Shown: positions 35,337 to 44,599 of the stretch, in pieces
Layout of the letters: each line of letters starts with the position of its first letter
Numbering within the stretch: the first letter of the stretch is position 1
From: Lachnospiraceae bacterium UBA7729
Lineage (GTDB): Bacteria; Bacillota; Clostridia; Lachnospirales; Lachnospiraceae
Direction: 5' to 3'
DNA length: 64,000 nt
NCBI GenBank assembly: GCA_002482005.1
Contig: DLFD01000009.1
Span: 1-64,000 of the forward strand
Position numbers and translations under genes: made by a program
The notes under the pieces: model-generated
Seen by the model: only the letters and a program-made list of their open reading frames with translations
Told to the model about the DNA's origin: nothing
Databases searched by the model: none

Positions 35337-37082
35337 TTATGCATGGCCTGCGATCTTCCAGGAAACAGCGTGCCTGCGATCCTGAATGAACTGCCGATAG
35401 ATGCCTTCCTGCGCTATCAGCTCTTCATGTGTGCCACGCTGGACGATCCTGCCATTGCTGATGACAGCGATCTGGTCGGCATGCCGGACTGTCTTGAGCC
35501 GGTGCGCGATCATGACGACCGTTTTCTCCTTTGTGAGCGCTTCAATGGCATGGACCAGCTTGTCCTCATTTTCCGGATCCACGTTGGCTGTTGCCTCATC
35601 CAGAATGATGATCGGTGCATCCTTCATAATGGCCCGGGCGATCGAAATGCGCTGCCGCTCGCCGCCGGAAAGCGAAGCACCGCCTTCTCCGATCAGGGTA
35701 TCATAGCCGTCCGGAAGCCGGGAGATGAATTCATGACAGCAGGCCTTTTTTGCCGCCTCGATGATCTCTTCCCTGGAAGCGCCTGGTCTTCCGAAAGCGA
35801 TGTTGTTTGCGATCGTATCGCTGAAAAGGTACACGTTCTGAAATACAAAGGCGAAGTTCTTCATCAGGCTGTCATAGTCATAGTTCCGGATGTCAAGCCC
35901 ATCCAGAGTGATAGAGCCCTCATCCACGTCCCAGAACCGGGCCAGCAGCTGACTCAGGGTCGTCTTGCCTCCTCCGGAAGGACCGACTAAGGCTGTAGAC
36001 TTCTTCTCGGGGATCGTAAGTGAAACATCGTCGATGACCTTCCGCCTGTCATAGGAAAAGCTGACATCTCTGACCACCAGCGTATGACCTGCAGGCACGT
36101 GCTTCTCGCCCTCCAGCTTCATGGTAGGTGTCGCCAGTGCTTCATTTCCCTTATCCACACAGATGTCTACACTTCTGAGCAGCGTGCTGAAGGATCCGGC
36201 CATATCCAGGCTTTCAAAGATCATGAATGCGCAGACGATCATCATGACTGCAGTGGCAAGTTCCATGCTGCCGGTCAGGCAAAACCAGATGGAGGCCAGC
36301 GTTATGGCCACACCGGACAGCTTGGAGATAAGGTTCTGCAGGAAGGAAAAGATCACAGCCGGCTTTTCCAGCGCAAATGCGGCCCCGGCTACCCTGTCCG
36401 CTGCCTCATAGACCTCTGTAATGCGGGATCCGGACAGGTTGAATGCCTTCACCTCGGCAATGCCCTGGACATATTCCAGCACTTTGCTGACAAGATTTTC
36501 ATCCGCTGCGATCTTGTCAGCGTTCTGATTCCGGACAGCGGTCTGCTGTACAGAACTTAGCAGCAGAAACAACATCACACCTGCCAGACCGATCAATGCG
36601 ACACGCCAGTCGAAGAAGAACATAAACAGGAGGATGACTGCGGTGGTCAGGTATCCCTTTGAAACCATCATGACGACGCGGGATCCCAGGTTGGACAGGT
36701 TCTCCATTGTATTCGTAGCTACAGATGCCACCCGGCCGAGCCCCTGAGCGTTGAAATAGCCCATGGGCACATAACGCAGATGTTCGGCGATCTCAATGCG
36801 CTTATTGCAGGCAGCCCTGTAGCCTGCCTCCGTCTGCAGCATGGTCGTTTTCATGGCGATAAGGGAGCTCAGGATCACAGAAATCAGGATCATGCCGCAG
36901 GCCTGCCAGGCGACTTTCGCGCTCAGTGTCCCTGCGAGCAGATTTTTGATCACCAGATAAGCAGCAGGTACACGCATAGCCTGGATCAGTGCCGCAAACA
37001 CACTCAGCAGAATGGCTGCATAAAACTTCTTCTTGTTTTCCTCTCCGCAGAAGTCAAAGAATTTTTTCAGGGTACCGATCAT
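35337..37082 (-). CDS. ABC transporter half (permease-ATPase), YbtQ/IrtB-like
   Basis: 581 residues: six-helix membrane domain, Walker A GPSGGGKTT, signature LSGGERQR, Walker B IIILDEATANVD, H-loop MIAHRLKTV. It pairs with the gene upstream (4-bp overlap), giving a heterodimer. Exporter-fold pairs of this kind next to an AraC regulator resemble YbtPQ and IrtAB, which import metal chelates. Uptake of a metallophore is inferred from the ZinT, ZIP and AraC neighbours. Confidence 0.9.
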   Translation of the reverse strand: MIGTLKKFFDFCGEENKKKFYAAILLSVFAALIQAMRVPAAYLVIKNLLAGTLSAKVAWQACGMILISVILSSLIAMKTTMLQTEAGYRAACNKRIEIAEHLRYVPMGYFNAQGLGRVASVATNTMENLSNLGSRVVMMVSKGYLTTAVILLFMFFFDWRVALIGLAGVMLFLLLSSVQQTAVRNQNADKIAADENLVSKVLEYVQGIAEVKAFNLSGSRITEVYEAADRVAGAAFALEKPAVIFSFLQNLISKLSGVAITLASIWFCLTGSMELATAVMMIVCAFMIFESLDMAGSFSTLLRSVDICVDKGNEALATPTMKLEGEKHVPAGHTLVVRDVSFSYDRRKVIDDVSLTIPEKKSTALVGPSGGGKTTLSQLLARFWDVDEGSITLDGLDIRNYDYDSLMKNFAFVFQNVYLFSDTIANNIAFGRPGASREEIIEAAKKACCHEFISRLPDGYDTLIGEGGASLSGGERQRISIARAIMKDAPIIILDEATANVDPENEDKLVHAIEALTKEKTVVMIAHRLKTVRHADQIAVISNGRIVQRGTHEELIAQEGIYRQFIQDRRHAVSWKIAGHA

Positions 37083-38842
37083 GCGCTCACCTCCTCATCC
37101 TTGTCGTGCACAGCGATATGAGCCTTCCACATTTCTCTGTAAAGTTCACAGGACGAAAGCAGTTCCTCCTGTTTGCCGCTGGCGAGAATGGTCCCGTCTT
37201 TTACCACAAATATCCGGTCAGCATCTGATATGGTGGACAGCCTGTGTGCGATGACGATGACCGTTTTCCCCTGCATCAGTTTTGCCAGGGAGTGCTGGAT
37301 CACGGCTTCACTTTCAGGATCCGTATAGCTGGTAGCCTCGTCCAGGATCACGATCGGTGCATCCTTCAGCATAGCGCGGGCGATGGAAATGCGCTGGCGC
37401 TCGCCTCCGGACAGGTGGCTGCCGGAGCCGCCGCACATGGTCTGATATCCGTTCTCCAAATGCAGGATGAATTCGTGACAGCCGCAGCGTTTTGCGGCAT
37501 CCATCACTTCCTCATCCGTGGCGTCCGGTCTGCCGAGGCGGATATTGTCCATGACAGACAGATTGAACAGATAGTTTTCCTGGGACACATACGCTATATA
37601 GCGGTTGTAGTCTTCTATGGGGAGCTTTCTGATATCCACTCCGCCGATACGGACGGCGCCGTTCTTCACATCCCACAGGGAGGCGATCAGCCGGGCAATG
37701 GTGGACTTGCCGGAGCCGGAAGGCCCGACCAGGGCATTCACCGTGCCGGACTCTGCGCGAAGGGAGATACCATGCAGCACCTCTTCTTCTTTATAAGCAA
37801 ACCGCACATTATCCAATTCGACACTGCCGTCAGCCGGCAGTGCTTCTGCCTTCTGCGGACGCACCAGATCTTCCTGGTCCATGATATCCGCCACTTCCCC
37901 CATGATCACCGGAATCGTGGCAAGGTCATCGGTATAACTGAAAACGGTCAGCAGCGGCGTGACGATGCCGAACGAAAGAATAATACAGAAGATGAAGTCT
38001 GCGGCGGTCAGGCTCCCGTCCATACAGTAAAAGGCACCGGCAGGCAGGATGCCGATCAAAGTCGCCGGTAAAAAAGCCATGCCGAAGCTCTGTTCTACAG
38101 TGCAGGCGCGCATCCAGTCAATAAAGCAGTCTGCTCCTTCTTTCGCAGCACGGACAAACTTCTCATACGAGCTGCCGGACTGACCGAAGGCCTTTATGAC
38201 TTCGATACCGTTAATGTACTCTACGGCGGTGCTGTTCAGCGTCTTAGTCTTCTCGATCGTCTGAGGATAGTACTTCGGGTATTTCATCATCATGACCGTG
38301 AAGGAGGCAAGACCAACGGGGACCGTGACCAGAGACCACAGGCCGACCCTCCAGTCCACGTGCATCAGATAGACAAAGAAAGCAATAGCCCCGCAGATAT
38401 TTGCTGTGAATTCCGGCAGCATGTGCGCCAGGGTGACTTCTATGGAATCCACACGCTCACAGATCGTGTTTTTATAGGCGCCGGATGGGTTTTCCTGCAC
38501 AGTACCCAGCGGCAGGCGGGAGAGCTTTTCCAGAATGCCCTTTCGGATGGAGGCGAGAACCTTGAAGGTCGCGCCATGAGAAATCGCTGTGGAGCCGGCG
38601 TGAAGCAGGTACCGGGCTGCCCAGCAGGCGGCAATCACCAGACTGCGGTTCAGGTACCAGGCCCACTCCCTGTCCTGAGATACCAGATGCGTGATAACAT
38701 CTGCCATAACCACATAGGCAGCCACCAGGAAGCCGACGCCGGATACGGCCAGAAGAATACTGAGTACATACCGGCCCCGGTATCCTTTCGTAAAGTGAAA
38801 CAGCCAGGGAATGCCGTTCGGGTTGGTATTGGAATCATTCAT
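37079..38842 (-). CDS. ABC transporter half (permease-ATPase), YbtP/IrtA-like
   Basis: 587 residues: membrane domain from about residue 25, Walker A GPSGSGKST, signature LSGGERQR, Walker B IVILDEATSYTD. The Thr/Tyr in SYTD instead of SALD is a family variation seen in this group. GGAGGAACATCGCC lies before the ATG. First half of the heterodimer; preceded by an intrinsic terminator that may limit its expression. Confidence 0.9.
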   Translation of the reverse strand: MNDSNTNPNGIPWLFHFTKGYRGRYVLSILLAVSGVGFLVAAYVVMADVITHLVSQDREWAWYLNRSLVIAACWAARYLLHAGSTAISHGATFKVLASIRKGILEKLSRLPLGTVQENPSGAYKNTICERVDSIEVTLAHMLPEFTANICGAIAFFVYLMHVDWRVGLWSLVTVPVGLASFTVMMMKYPKYYPQTIEKTKTLNSTAVEYINGIEVIKAFGQSGSSYEKFVRAAKEGADCFIDWMRACTVEQSFGMAFLPATLIGILPAGAFYCMDGSLTAADFIFCIILSFGIVTPLLTVFSYTDDLATIPVIMGEVADIMDQEDLVRPQKAEALPADGSVELDNVRFAYKEEEVLHGISLRAESGTVNALVGPSGSGKSTIARLIASLWDVKNGAVRIGGVDIRKLPIEDYNRYIAYVSQENYLFNLSVMDNIRLGRPDATDEEVMDAAKRCGCHEFILHLENGYQTMCGGSGSHLSGGERQRISIARAMLKDAPIVILDEATSYTDPESEAVIQHSLAKLMQGKTVIVIAHRLSTISDADRIFVVKDGTILASGKQEELLSSCELYREMWKAHIAVHDKDEEVSA

Positions 38843-38884
38843 GGCGATGTTCCTCCTTATATCAACACATTGAACACACTAAAA

Positions 38885-38922
38885 CAGCAAAACGCCAGTG
38901 ATGCCGGATCAGATCACTGACG
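38885..38922 (-). terminator. terminator between the ZinT-like gene and the ABC pair
   Basis: On the minus strand CGTCAGTGAT and ATCACTGGCG pair (one G-U) across a 10-nt loop, followed by TTTTGCTGTTTT. It lies 28 bp past the ZinT-like stop and 43 bp before the ABC start, so it likely sets a high ZinT to low ABC ratio. Confidence 0.75.
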
Positions 38923-38949
38923 CTTCGCATATCATGAACTTATTCTGCG

Positions 38950-39639
38950 TTACTCTTCATCGCCGCTTAGATTTTCCGACGCGAACAGATCAATGCAGTT
39001 TGTCATCAGTTCTTCATCATAGTCTGCAGGGATCGCAGCCGCATTCCAGTAAGCGTACTGTCCTTCCGTCCACTGGTCCATCCCTTCCAGATCTTCACCA
39101 TAGCGGAACTCCAGATGATATGTAGTATCCGGCGTATCCGGGAGAAATACAAAATATGTAAATTCTCCGGAATCAGGATCGCTGCTCTCGTAATAAGTCT
39201 GTTCAAACTCGGACGTCTGATCCATCCGCTTATACGTGTGGCTGAACACTTCCTCTCCGTTCTCATCAAGGCCGGTGATCTGATCCCCGTCAATAACAAA
39301 CTTTTTTACCCCGCCAAGGAAATAGCAGTCAAACACAGCTGTTTCCGGCGCAGACTCATAGGTTTTGACGGCCTCTTCCCCATAGATCTCACCCATGCAG
39401 GATCCAAGAAGCATAGAAACTGTATCCTCTGCCGCCTCTTCTCCCGTGACCGGTGTCACTGCGGAAAGCCACTTTTCATGGTACTCTTCTTTGGATAACT
39501 CGGGAAATAGTTCCACATACTCCCCGCTGATGCTGCTCAGGTAATCCTCATCCGCCTCTGTCTCAGCGCCAAAAGATGTCATTGTCAGAGCAGAAATCAT
39601 AGAAATGCTGATCAGTGCTGTCAATACTTTATTGTTCAT
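38950..39639 (-). CDS. secreted ZinT/YodA-like metal-binding protein
   Basis: 229 residues. A signal peptide (TALISISMISALTMTSFGAE, cleavage after SFG-A likely) without a lipobox cysteine. The C-terminal half has FTYFVFLPDTPDTTYHLEFR and YGEDLEGMDQWTEGQYAYW, the ZinT/YodA pattern with a conserved His. ZinT proteins bind zinc or cadmium outside the cell and pass it to importers. First gene of the metal cluster, with its own promoter. Confidence 0.75.
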   Translation of the reverse strand: MNNKVLTALISISMISALTMTSFGAETEADEDYLSSISGEYVELFPELSKEEYHEKWLSAVTPVTGEEAAEDTVSMLLGSCMGEIYGEEAVKTYESAPETAVFDCYFLGGVKKFVIDGDQITGLDENGEEVFSHTYKRMDQTSEFEQTYYESSDPDSGEFTYFVFLPDTPDTTYHLEFRYGEDLEGMDQWTEGQYAYWNAAAIPADYDEELMTNCIDLFASENLSGDEE

Positions 39640-39680
39640 TAGATACTCCTTCCTAAGGTTTGAAATAACTACCTGTTAAA

Positions 39681-39708
39681 ATCATATCATCTTGTTCAGT
39701 CTAATCAA
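39681..39708 (-). promoter_or_regulatory. promoter for the ZinT/ABC operon
   Basis: TTGATT at 39703-39708 and TATGAT at 39681-39686 with a 16-bp spacer on the minus strand, about 40 bp before the ZinT start. It lies in the 167-bp gap shared with the divergent AraC gene, where the regulator probably binds. Confidence 0.6.
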
Positions 39709-39806
39709 GGTCCAAAAAAGTATTTTAGATCCAAAGCGCAGCAGATTTTTCAGGTGTATACTAATGATGCCGGAGGCAGAACTATCTTCCTGCCCCAGCT
39801 TATGAT

Positions 39807-40820
39807 GTGAAAAGCAGCCTTACAGATATGGAAAGTGGGAAGTCTGGAGTCATGGGGAGTGAAAAAAACAGCTTTGCGGCAGCAAATCTTTCAAAATATG
39901 TCATCACCGGGAACAGAGGGCATTATGTCGGAACATTGCGCGATCCTGCGGCCGGAAAATTTGAAACATTTCTACTGTGCCCGGGACTGGAGATCTCCTT
40001 TATCCGGATCCATACGGACTCCTGGCCTTTTCCGGAGCTCCCTGACAGATCTGATCTGCTGATCATCAATATCTGCCTTTCAGGCAGGTGCGAGGTAACC
40101 CTTTCAGGCGAACAGTCTGTGATCCTTTCATCTGCAGAATTTTCTTTCGGTCCTCAGACAGCAATAAAGGATTTCTATTATCCGGGAGGCATCTATGAAG
40201 GCCTGGAGATTTTTCTGGACCAATCTGTTCTGGCGCGGGACAGCGGCAATTTTCTTTCCTTCTCGGGGATCAGCCTGCCTCTTCTCCGTTCCCGATACGG
40301 GTGCGATGAGAATCTGTATGTCAGCAGCTGCCCTGAAGACGTTCTGCGGGCAGCCTCACAGATCTGGCAGCTGTGTCAGTCAGAAGATATCGGCGGAATT
40401 CGCCTGTTTACTGCGCTTCTTCTGCACGCAATGCAGAATTCTGAGATCAAGCCGGCAAATGTAGTATATCTTACCCATTCCCAGGTGATGATTGCGAAGT
40501 CTGCACAGCGTGATGCGACCGCAGATCTGTCCGTCAGGATCCCGGCAGCGCGGTTTGCTGAGAAATTCAATATCAGCGAGAGTAGCTTTCTATTATATTT
40601 TAAGAGTGTGTTTGGCGAAACATACAGAAAATTTATGCAGAGGCAGAGAATTGAACAAGCCCGGAAACTTCTCACCCATTCTGATATAAAGATCGGCGAC
40701 ATATGTCGTCTTATCGGCTACGAAAATCAGGGTAAGTTTGCAAGGACTTTTCAAAAATGGTCGGGTTCCACGCCTCTGGAGTATCGAAGAGAATCCAGAA
40801 CCGATTCCGCGAGGGAATAG
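39807..40820 (+). CDS. AraC-family regulator of the metal-uptake cluster
   Basis: 337 residues. N-terminal effector domain and a C-terminal AraC DNA-binding domain (FAEKFNISESSFLLYFKSVF, ARKLLTHSDIKIGDICRLIG, NQGKFARTFQKWSG, TPLEYRR). YbtA-like regulators of siderophore genes have the same layout and lie divergent from their ABC genes. Start is GTG at 39807 or the ATGs at 39828 or 39852; none has a strong ribosome site. Confidence 0.85.
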   Translation: MKSSLTDMESGKSGVMGSEKNSFAAANLSKYVITGNRGHYVGTLRDPAAGKFETFLLCPGLEISFIRIHTDSWPFPELPDRSDLLIINICLSGRCEVTLSGEQSVILSSAEFSFGPQTAIKDFYYPGGIYEGLEIFLDQSVLARDSGNFLSFSGISLPLLRSRYGCDENLYVSSCPEDVLRAASQIWQLCQSEDIGGIRLFTALLLHAMQNSEIKPANVVYLTHSQVMIAKSAQRDATADLSVRIPAARFAEKFNISESSFLLYFKSVFGETYRKFMQRQRIEQARKLLTHSDIKIGDICRLIGYENQGKFARTFQKWSGSTPLEYRRESRTDSARE

Positions 40821-40832
40821 TATTGATTTATC

Positions 40833-40905
40833 CGTGTTTTCCCTCATTTTTCCTTATATTTCCGGGCTTTTTCGAAGATGCGGTTTCCTTTTCCCATGAG
40901 GAATT
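40833..40905 (-). repeat. att-like junction E
   Basis: The minus strand reads GKGNRIFEKARKYKEK, stop, overlapping AAGGAAAAATGAGG, then GAAAACACGG. The leader part is nearly identical over 45 bp to the end of the broken integrase and start of scar B at 24948-24995, and AAAACACG equals the bases following CACGGC in scar C. Junction F at 45194 shares GTGTTTTCCCTCATTTTT. Confidence 0.5.
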
Positions 40906-41179
40906 CTGGCATAATCAGGCATAAAATCGCATATTCTTGACTAATACTTTCCCAATCTACCGGACTATAGAAAAGAACTAAAACGAATGGTTTTGATCCT
41001 TTCTTAGTCCGAACTTCGATTGCATTGTTTGAATATTGCTCCTTGAAGCCTTGTTTTACGCCATTTTGCGGCTTCGGCTAGCCATTTCGGAGCGAAGTTC
41101 TTTGACAATATAATCTAAATAATCCTTCATATATAGTACCGTATATGCTATAATGTACTATATAAAGGAGGGTTATTTT

Positions 41180-42757
41180 ATGGCTGTTCCTGAGTCAATC
41201 CGCTCCGTTGCCCGCCCGTCGAATACGATTGTCGAAGACAATGGGCGGGAAGGTCCCAATCGGTATGCCGTTCGCCAGCGTTCTGGCGTGAAGTATGTTC
41301 CAGGTGGCAATCCCCAGCCCCGGAACGGAAAAGTCATCGGCCACATCATCGATGGGAAGTATGTTCCGGTGAATGCGCCCGTGGCAGATGCAAGACCCGA
41401 GATGCTGCAGTATGGTGCTTCTGCCTTTGTACATTCGGTATCTGCTGACCTTTTGTCGGATCTGCTTGAGACTTTTTCCGCCAAAGATGCGTATACCATC
41501 ATGACCATCGCATCGCTCCGGGTAATGAGGCCATCTATTCCTTCAGGCCGGCTTGCCTCGTTTTACCGGAAGACCTTCATCAGCAAGTTTTATCCGGGTG
41601 TTGCACTGTCTGAAAACACGGTGAGCTCCTTTCTCAACGACCTGGGTGAAGCCCGTGCAAAACGCAGGGACTTTTACCAGAAACGGGCAGACAGAGTGAT
41701 CGCTGAGCATCACATCGCAATCGATGGAATGCTTAAGCAGGACAATAGTTCTGTAAACGACCTTTCAGCTTTTTCCCATAAAGCGAGGGTCAGAGGCTGC
41801 AAGGAAGTCTCTGTGCTTTATGCCTATGACATAGAGAAGATGGAGCCGGTCTGTGCTGAAATCTTTCCCGAAAACAGCATCGATGCCAGTTCCTATGCCG
41901 CATTCATCAAAGACAATGACATCCGGAACGGCATCATTGTTTCGGACAAGGGTTTTCCTCCGGCCAGAATCATGGACGAGCTGAAGGACCGTCCCAATCT
42001 TCACTTCCTGACACCGATCAAAAGAAACGACGTCAGGATCAAAGACAACGAGGCATTGAACTTCGATGGAGTGCTTGAAGGAGTCGATGGACACATCCTC
42101 TACAGCAAGCGTCAGATCAAAGGCGGCCGGTTCCTCTACACTTTTCGGGACAGCCGCAAGTCCGGAATCGAAGAAGCATCGTTTCTTGCAAACCGCGAGA
42201 AGAAGAAAGATTTCTCTTACAGCTGGTATGACAAGAAATCAGACGTCTTCGGTGTGATCGTCTTTGAGTCCGATGAGGACCTTGATCCGAAGACTGCCTA
42301 CATCTGCTACTCAGACAGATGGCTTCTTGAGCTGGTCTTCAATCGGTACAAGAACGATCTCGGCCTCGACCGTACCTATGTACAAGGTGATTTTTCGGTT
42401 ATCGGGTCCGAATTCGTCAACTTTGTTGCTACTGTGATGACCTGCAGGATGTTAAGGAAAGCAACAGCCGCAGGACTGTTGGAAACCAGATCGTATGGAG
42501 ATCTCCTGGAAGACCTGTCCGAGGTATGGCGTGATGTCGATGCCCCGGATCATGCCGCGACGAATGATGGCCACTGGATCCATACGCTGGAATACGAATT
42601 CGCAGAACTGGAGGCGCTCGGCCTGTCCGAACCGATTCCAAAGCCGGCACCAAAAAAGCGTGGACGTCCGAGGAAGAATCCAGTTCAGGAAGATCAACCC
42701 AAACGCCGCAGAGGACGTCCAAGGAAACATCCACTTCCTGAGGACGGGGCCGGCTAA
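41180..42757 (+). CDS. IS4/IS1634-type transposase with two C-terminal AT-hooks
   Basis: 525 residues from the ATG at 41180 (AAAGGAGG 9 nt upstream). DDE residues in AIDGMLKQD, IVSDKGFP and YSDRWLLELVFNRYK; the last has the exact Y-2-R-3-E-6-K spacing of the IS4 superfamily. The C-terminus holds two AT-hook motifs (KKRGRPRKNP, RRRGRPRKHP), unusual for bacterial transposases. Element ends could not be fixed: TATAGTAC occurs at 41132 and 42766, but no clear inverted repeat with target duplication is seen. Confidence 0.85.
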   Translation: MAVPESIRSVARPSNTIVEDNGREGPNRYAVRQRSGVKYVPGGNPQPRNGKVIGHIIDGKYVPVNAPVADARPEMLQYGASAFVHSVSADLLSDLLETFSAKDAYTIMTIASLRVMRPSIPSGRLASFYRKTFISKFYPGVALSENTVSSFLNDLGEARAKRRDFYQKRADRVIAEHHIAIDGMLKQDNSSVNDLSAFSHKARVRGCKEVSVLYAYDIEKMEPVCAEIFPENSIDASSYAAFIKDNDIRNGIIVSDKGFPPARIMDELKDRPNLHFLTPIKRNDVRIKDNEALNFDGVLEGVDGHILYSKRQIKGGRFLYTFRDSRKSGIEEASFLANREKKKDFSYSWYDKKSDVFGVIVFESDEDLDPKTAYICYSDRWLLELVFNRYKNDLGLDRTYVQGDFSVIGSEFVNFVATVMTCRMLRKATAAGLLETRSYGDLLEDLSEVWRDVDAPDHAATNDGHWIHTLEYEFAELEALGLSEPIPKPAPKKRGRPRKNPVQEDQPKRRRGRPRKHPLPEDGAG

Positions 42758-42812
42758 CGCTGGCCTATAGTACGGTGAATTGGGAAGTCGTTATTTTATT
42801 TTGCTGCTGAAA

Positions 42813-42840
42813 TGCTATAAAATACCCCGATTTTATAGCA
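42813..42840. repeat. 11-bp perfect hairpin downstream of the transposase
   Basis: TGCTATAAAAT and ATTTTATAGCA with a 6-nt loop, 56 bp after the transposase stop. No T-run follows on the plus strand. GCTATAAAAT recurs near 45233, next to junction F. It may be an element end structure. Confidence 0.5.
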
Positions 42841-42911
42841 GGCACGCCTATCTTATAGCAAGATCGATTGCTTTGTATCCGCCCGTTTCTCTCCTCATCT
42901 TTCATTTCTAC

Positions 42912-44455
42912 ACATTATAATTTTCCAAAGGTATTAATGAAAGACAGTTTTGGCAGTTTACAGATCCCTGGGCTGAAATAAATCTTCAGCCGTGACCACA
43001 GACTGCACATGCCCGGAATAAAGGTTCTGTTTCAGCCCGTATGTCGTCACCATTGTCAGATGAATTGAACTTCTGGTTTTTGTAACAGTTTTAAAATCAC
43101 TAATTTTCTTCCGTAATTTGATATCATACTCCTTCGTAATAGCATACTCCAACGTTGAATATTTCATTTCACACAGATTGACGACCCTGTCCCTTCGGTC
43201 GATTACCAGGTCTACCTGCGAACCATATATGCCCTTGTCCGGATCAGCCTGGCATTGCCAGGAGCATTCATCCGTCAGGACACCGGATATACCTAACTTT
43301 TTCCGTATCTGTTCAGAATGCTGAAGGCAGACTCTCTCAAAGGCAAGTCCCATCCAGGCACGTCTTCCAGATGATTCTGCGGACTTCTCCCAGAACTTCT
43401 GATCTGCCACAGGGTTTTCCAGAAATTTAAAATAAAACAGGGTATAGTTATCGATCAGCTGAATGACCGTACCCATATTCTTTTTCCCAAACTCATGATA
43501 TCTGCGGACAAAGCCGCAGCTTTCCAGCTCTTCAATCTTTTTTGTCAGTACTCCACTGCTTGGTATTCCCGTTTCCTGACATATTTCCTCTCTGGTCATT
43601 CCTGCTTTTTTCTTTCCAAGAGCCCGGATGATTTTGATGTAGTCTTCCGGACGCCTGAAAATCGATGCGTAGAGGTAATCAAATTCGCCTGACAGATATG
43701 CATCCTGTCCGAAAAATATTGCATCTATATTCTGGTCCATGCTTTTCCCAGGCTGAACAAAATCCCAGTAATATGGAACCCCGCCCATGGCCATATACCC
43801 CTCCAGGATATCATAGCGTTCCATGGGAATTCCTTTGCTTTCAAGGAACTTTTCACATTCATAAAGGCTGAACGGATGAAGAGCAATTTTATCTGTAACT
43901 CTGTTATGGAGGCCGCCTTTATCATGGATCACATGATTTAATATCCACGAGGTTGCGGAAGTACAGATGATCAAGACAACATCTTTTCTGGCGGAAGCAA
44001 AACCATTCCAGAAATTTTCAAGTGCCATGATCAGGTCAGATCTGGGCGTATCCATCCAGGATAATTCATCGATAAATATTACCTTTCGTGCATCGTCTGA
44101 CCCCCGGACCAGTTTTTTCAGCTGTCTGAAGGCATCCATCCAGTTTTTCGGCACAGTAATGTCTGAAACTCCTGCATCTTCAAGAGATTCAGCGAATGCA
44201 TTCAACTGATCATTAAACCTTCCTCTAGCCAGCCCGGCATGCTGGAATGTAAAAGAGTAATCAAAGGTTTCTCTGATAAGATAAGTTTTTCCAATACGCC
44301 TTCTTCCATACACAGCAATAAACCTGGAGCGGTCAGACTCAAAAGCCTGCCGCAGCAGTAACTGCTCACTCTCTCTTCCAACCAACATAGTGTCTCTCCT
44401 GAATTATATCTTTCCAAAGGTAATATTTTTATACACTTTTGGAAAATTATAATGT
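42912..44455. mobile_element. inverted-repeat-flanked ATPase cassette
   Basis: A 21-bp sequence, ACATTATAATTTTCCAAA plus GGT, at 42912-42932 recurs inverted at 44435-44455 with one mismatch. Only the AAA/DUF234 gene lies between, with 26 and 47 bp to spare, so this 1544-bp unit looks like a minimal transposable cassette. No target duplication was found. A third TTTCCAAAGGT copy at 44411-44421 forms a dyad with the right repeat, so operator sites are the alternative. Confidence 0.5.
42958..44388 (-). CDS. AAA ATPase with DUF234 (PD-(D/E)XK-like) C-terminus
   Basis: 476 residues. Walker A YGRRRIGKTYL at about 27-37, Walker B VIFIDELSWMD, a winged-helix segment (MTREEICQETGIPSSGVLTK) and DUF234 with QVDLVIDRRDRVV and CEMKYS, a D...ExK nuclease-like signature. 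The family is abundant in archaea and gut bacteria and is of unknown function. Same architecture as the DUF4143 protein at 33597 but a different family. Confidence 0.88.
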   Translation of the reverse strand: MLVGRESEQLLLRQAFESDRSRFIAVYGRRRIGKTYLIRETFDYSFTFQHAGLARGRFNDQLNAFAESLEDAGVSDITVPKNWMDAFRQLKKLVRGSDDARKVIFIDELSWMDTPRSDLIMALENFWNGFASARKDVVLIICTSATSWILNHVIHDKGGLHNRVTDKIALHPFSLYECEKFLESKGIPMERYDILEGYMAMGGVPYYWDFVQPGKSMDQNIDAIFFGQDAYLSGEFDYLYASIFRRPEDYIKIIRALGKKKAGMTREEICQETGIPSSGVLTKKIEELESCGFVRRYHEFGKKNMGTVIQLIDNYTLFYFKFLENPVADQKFWEKSAESSGRRAWMGLAFERVCLQHSEQIRKKLGISGVLTDECSWQCQADPDKGIYGSQVDLVIDRRDRVVNLCEMKYSTLEYAITKEYDIKLRKKISDFKTVTKTRSSIHLTMVTTYGLKQNLYSGHVQSVVTAEDLFQPRDL

Positions 44456-44541
44456 ATTTTCATTGGAAATGCAATCAACCTGCGTGATCCCGCAAATAAT
44501 ATTGCAGCTGACAAACAGTATTCAGTGCGTTTTTGTCCAGC

Positions 44542-44580
44542 AGCAGAAAAGGCACCGGAATCTCCGGTGCCTTTTCTGCT
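44542..44580. terminator. bidirectional intrinsic terminator
   Basis: Perfect 18-bp arms (AGCAGAAAAGGCACCGGA and its complement) with a 3-nt loop; A-rich and T-rich flanks within the stem let it work in both directions. It ends the leftward HxlR unit. Confidence 0.88.
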
Positions 44581-44599
44581 CACATGTTTTTTGCTTCAG

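Noticed and set aside
35235..35990. 251-residue plus-strand frame
   Set aside because: Antisense to the ATPase domain of an intact ABC gene.
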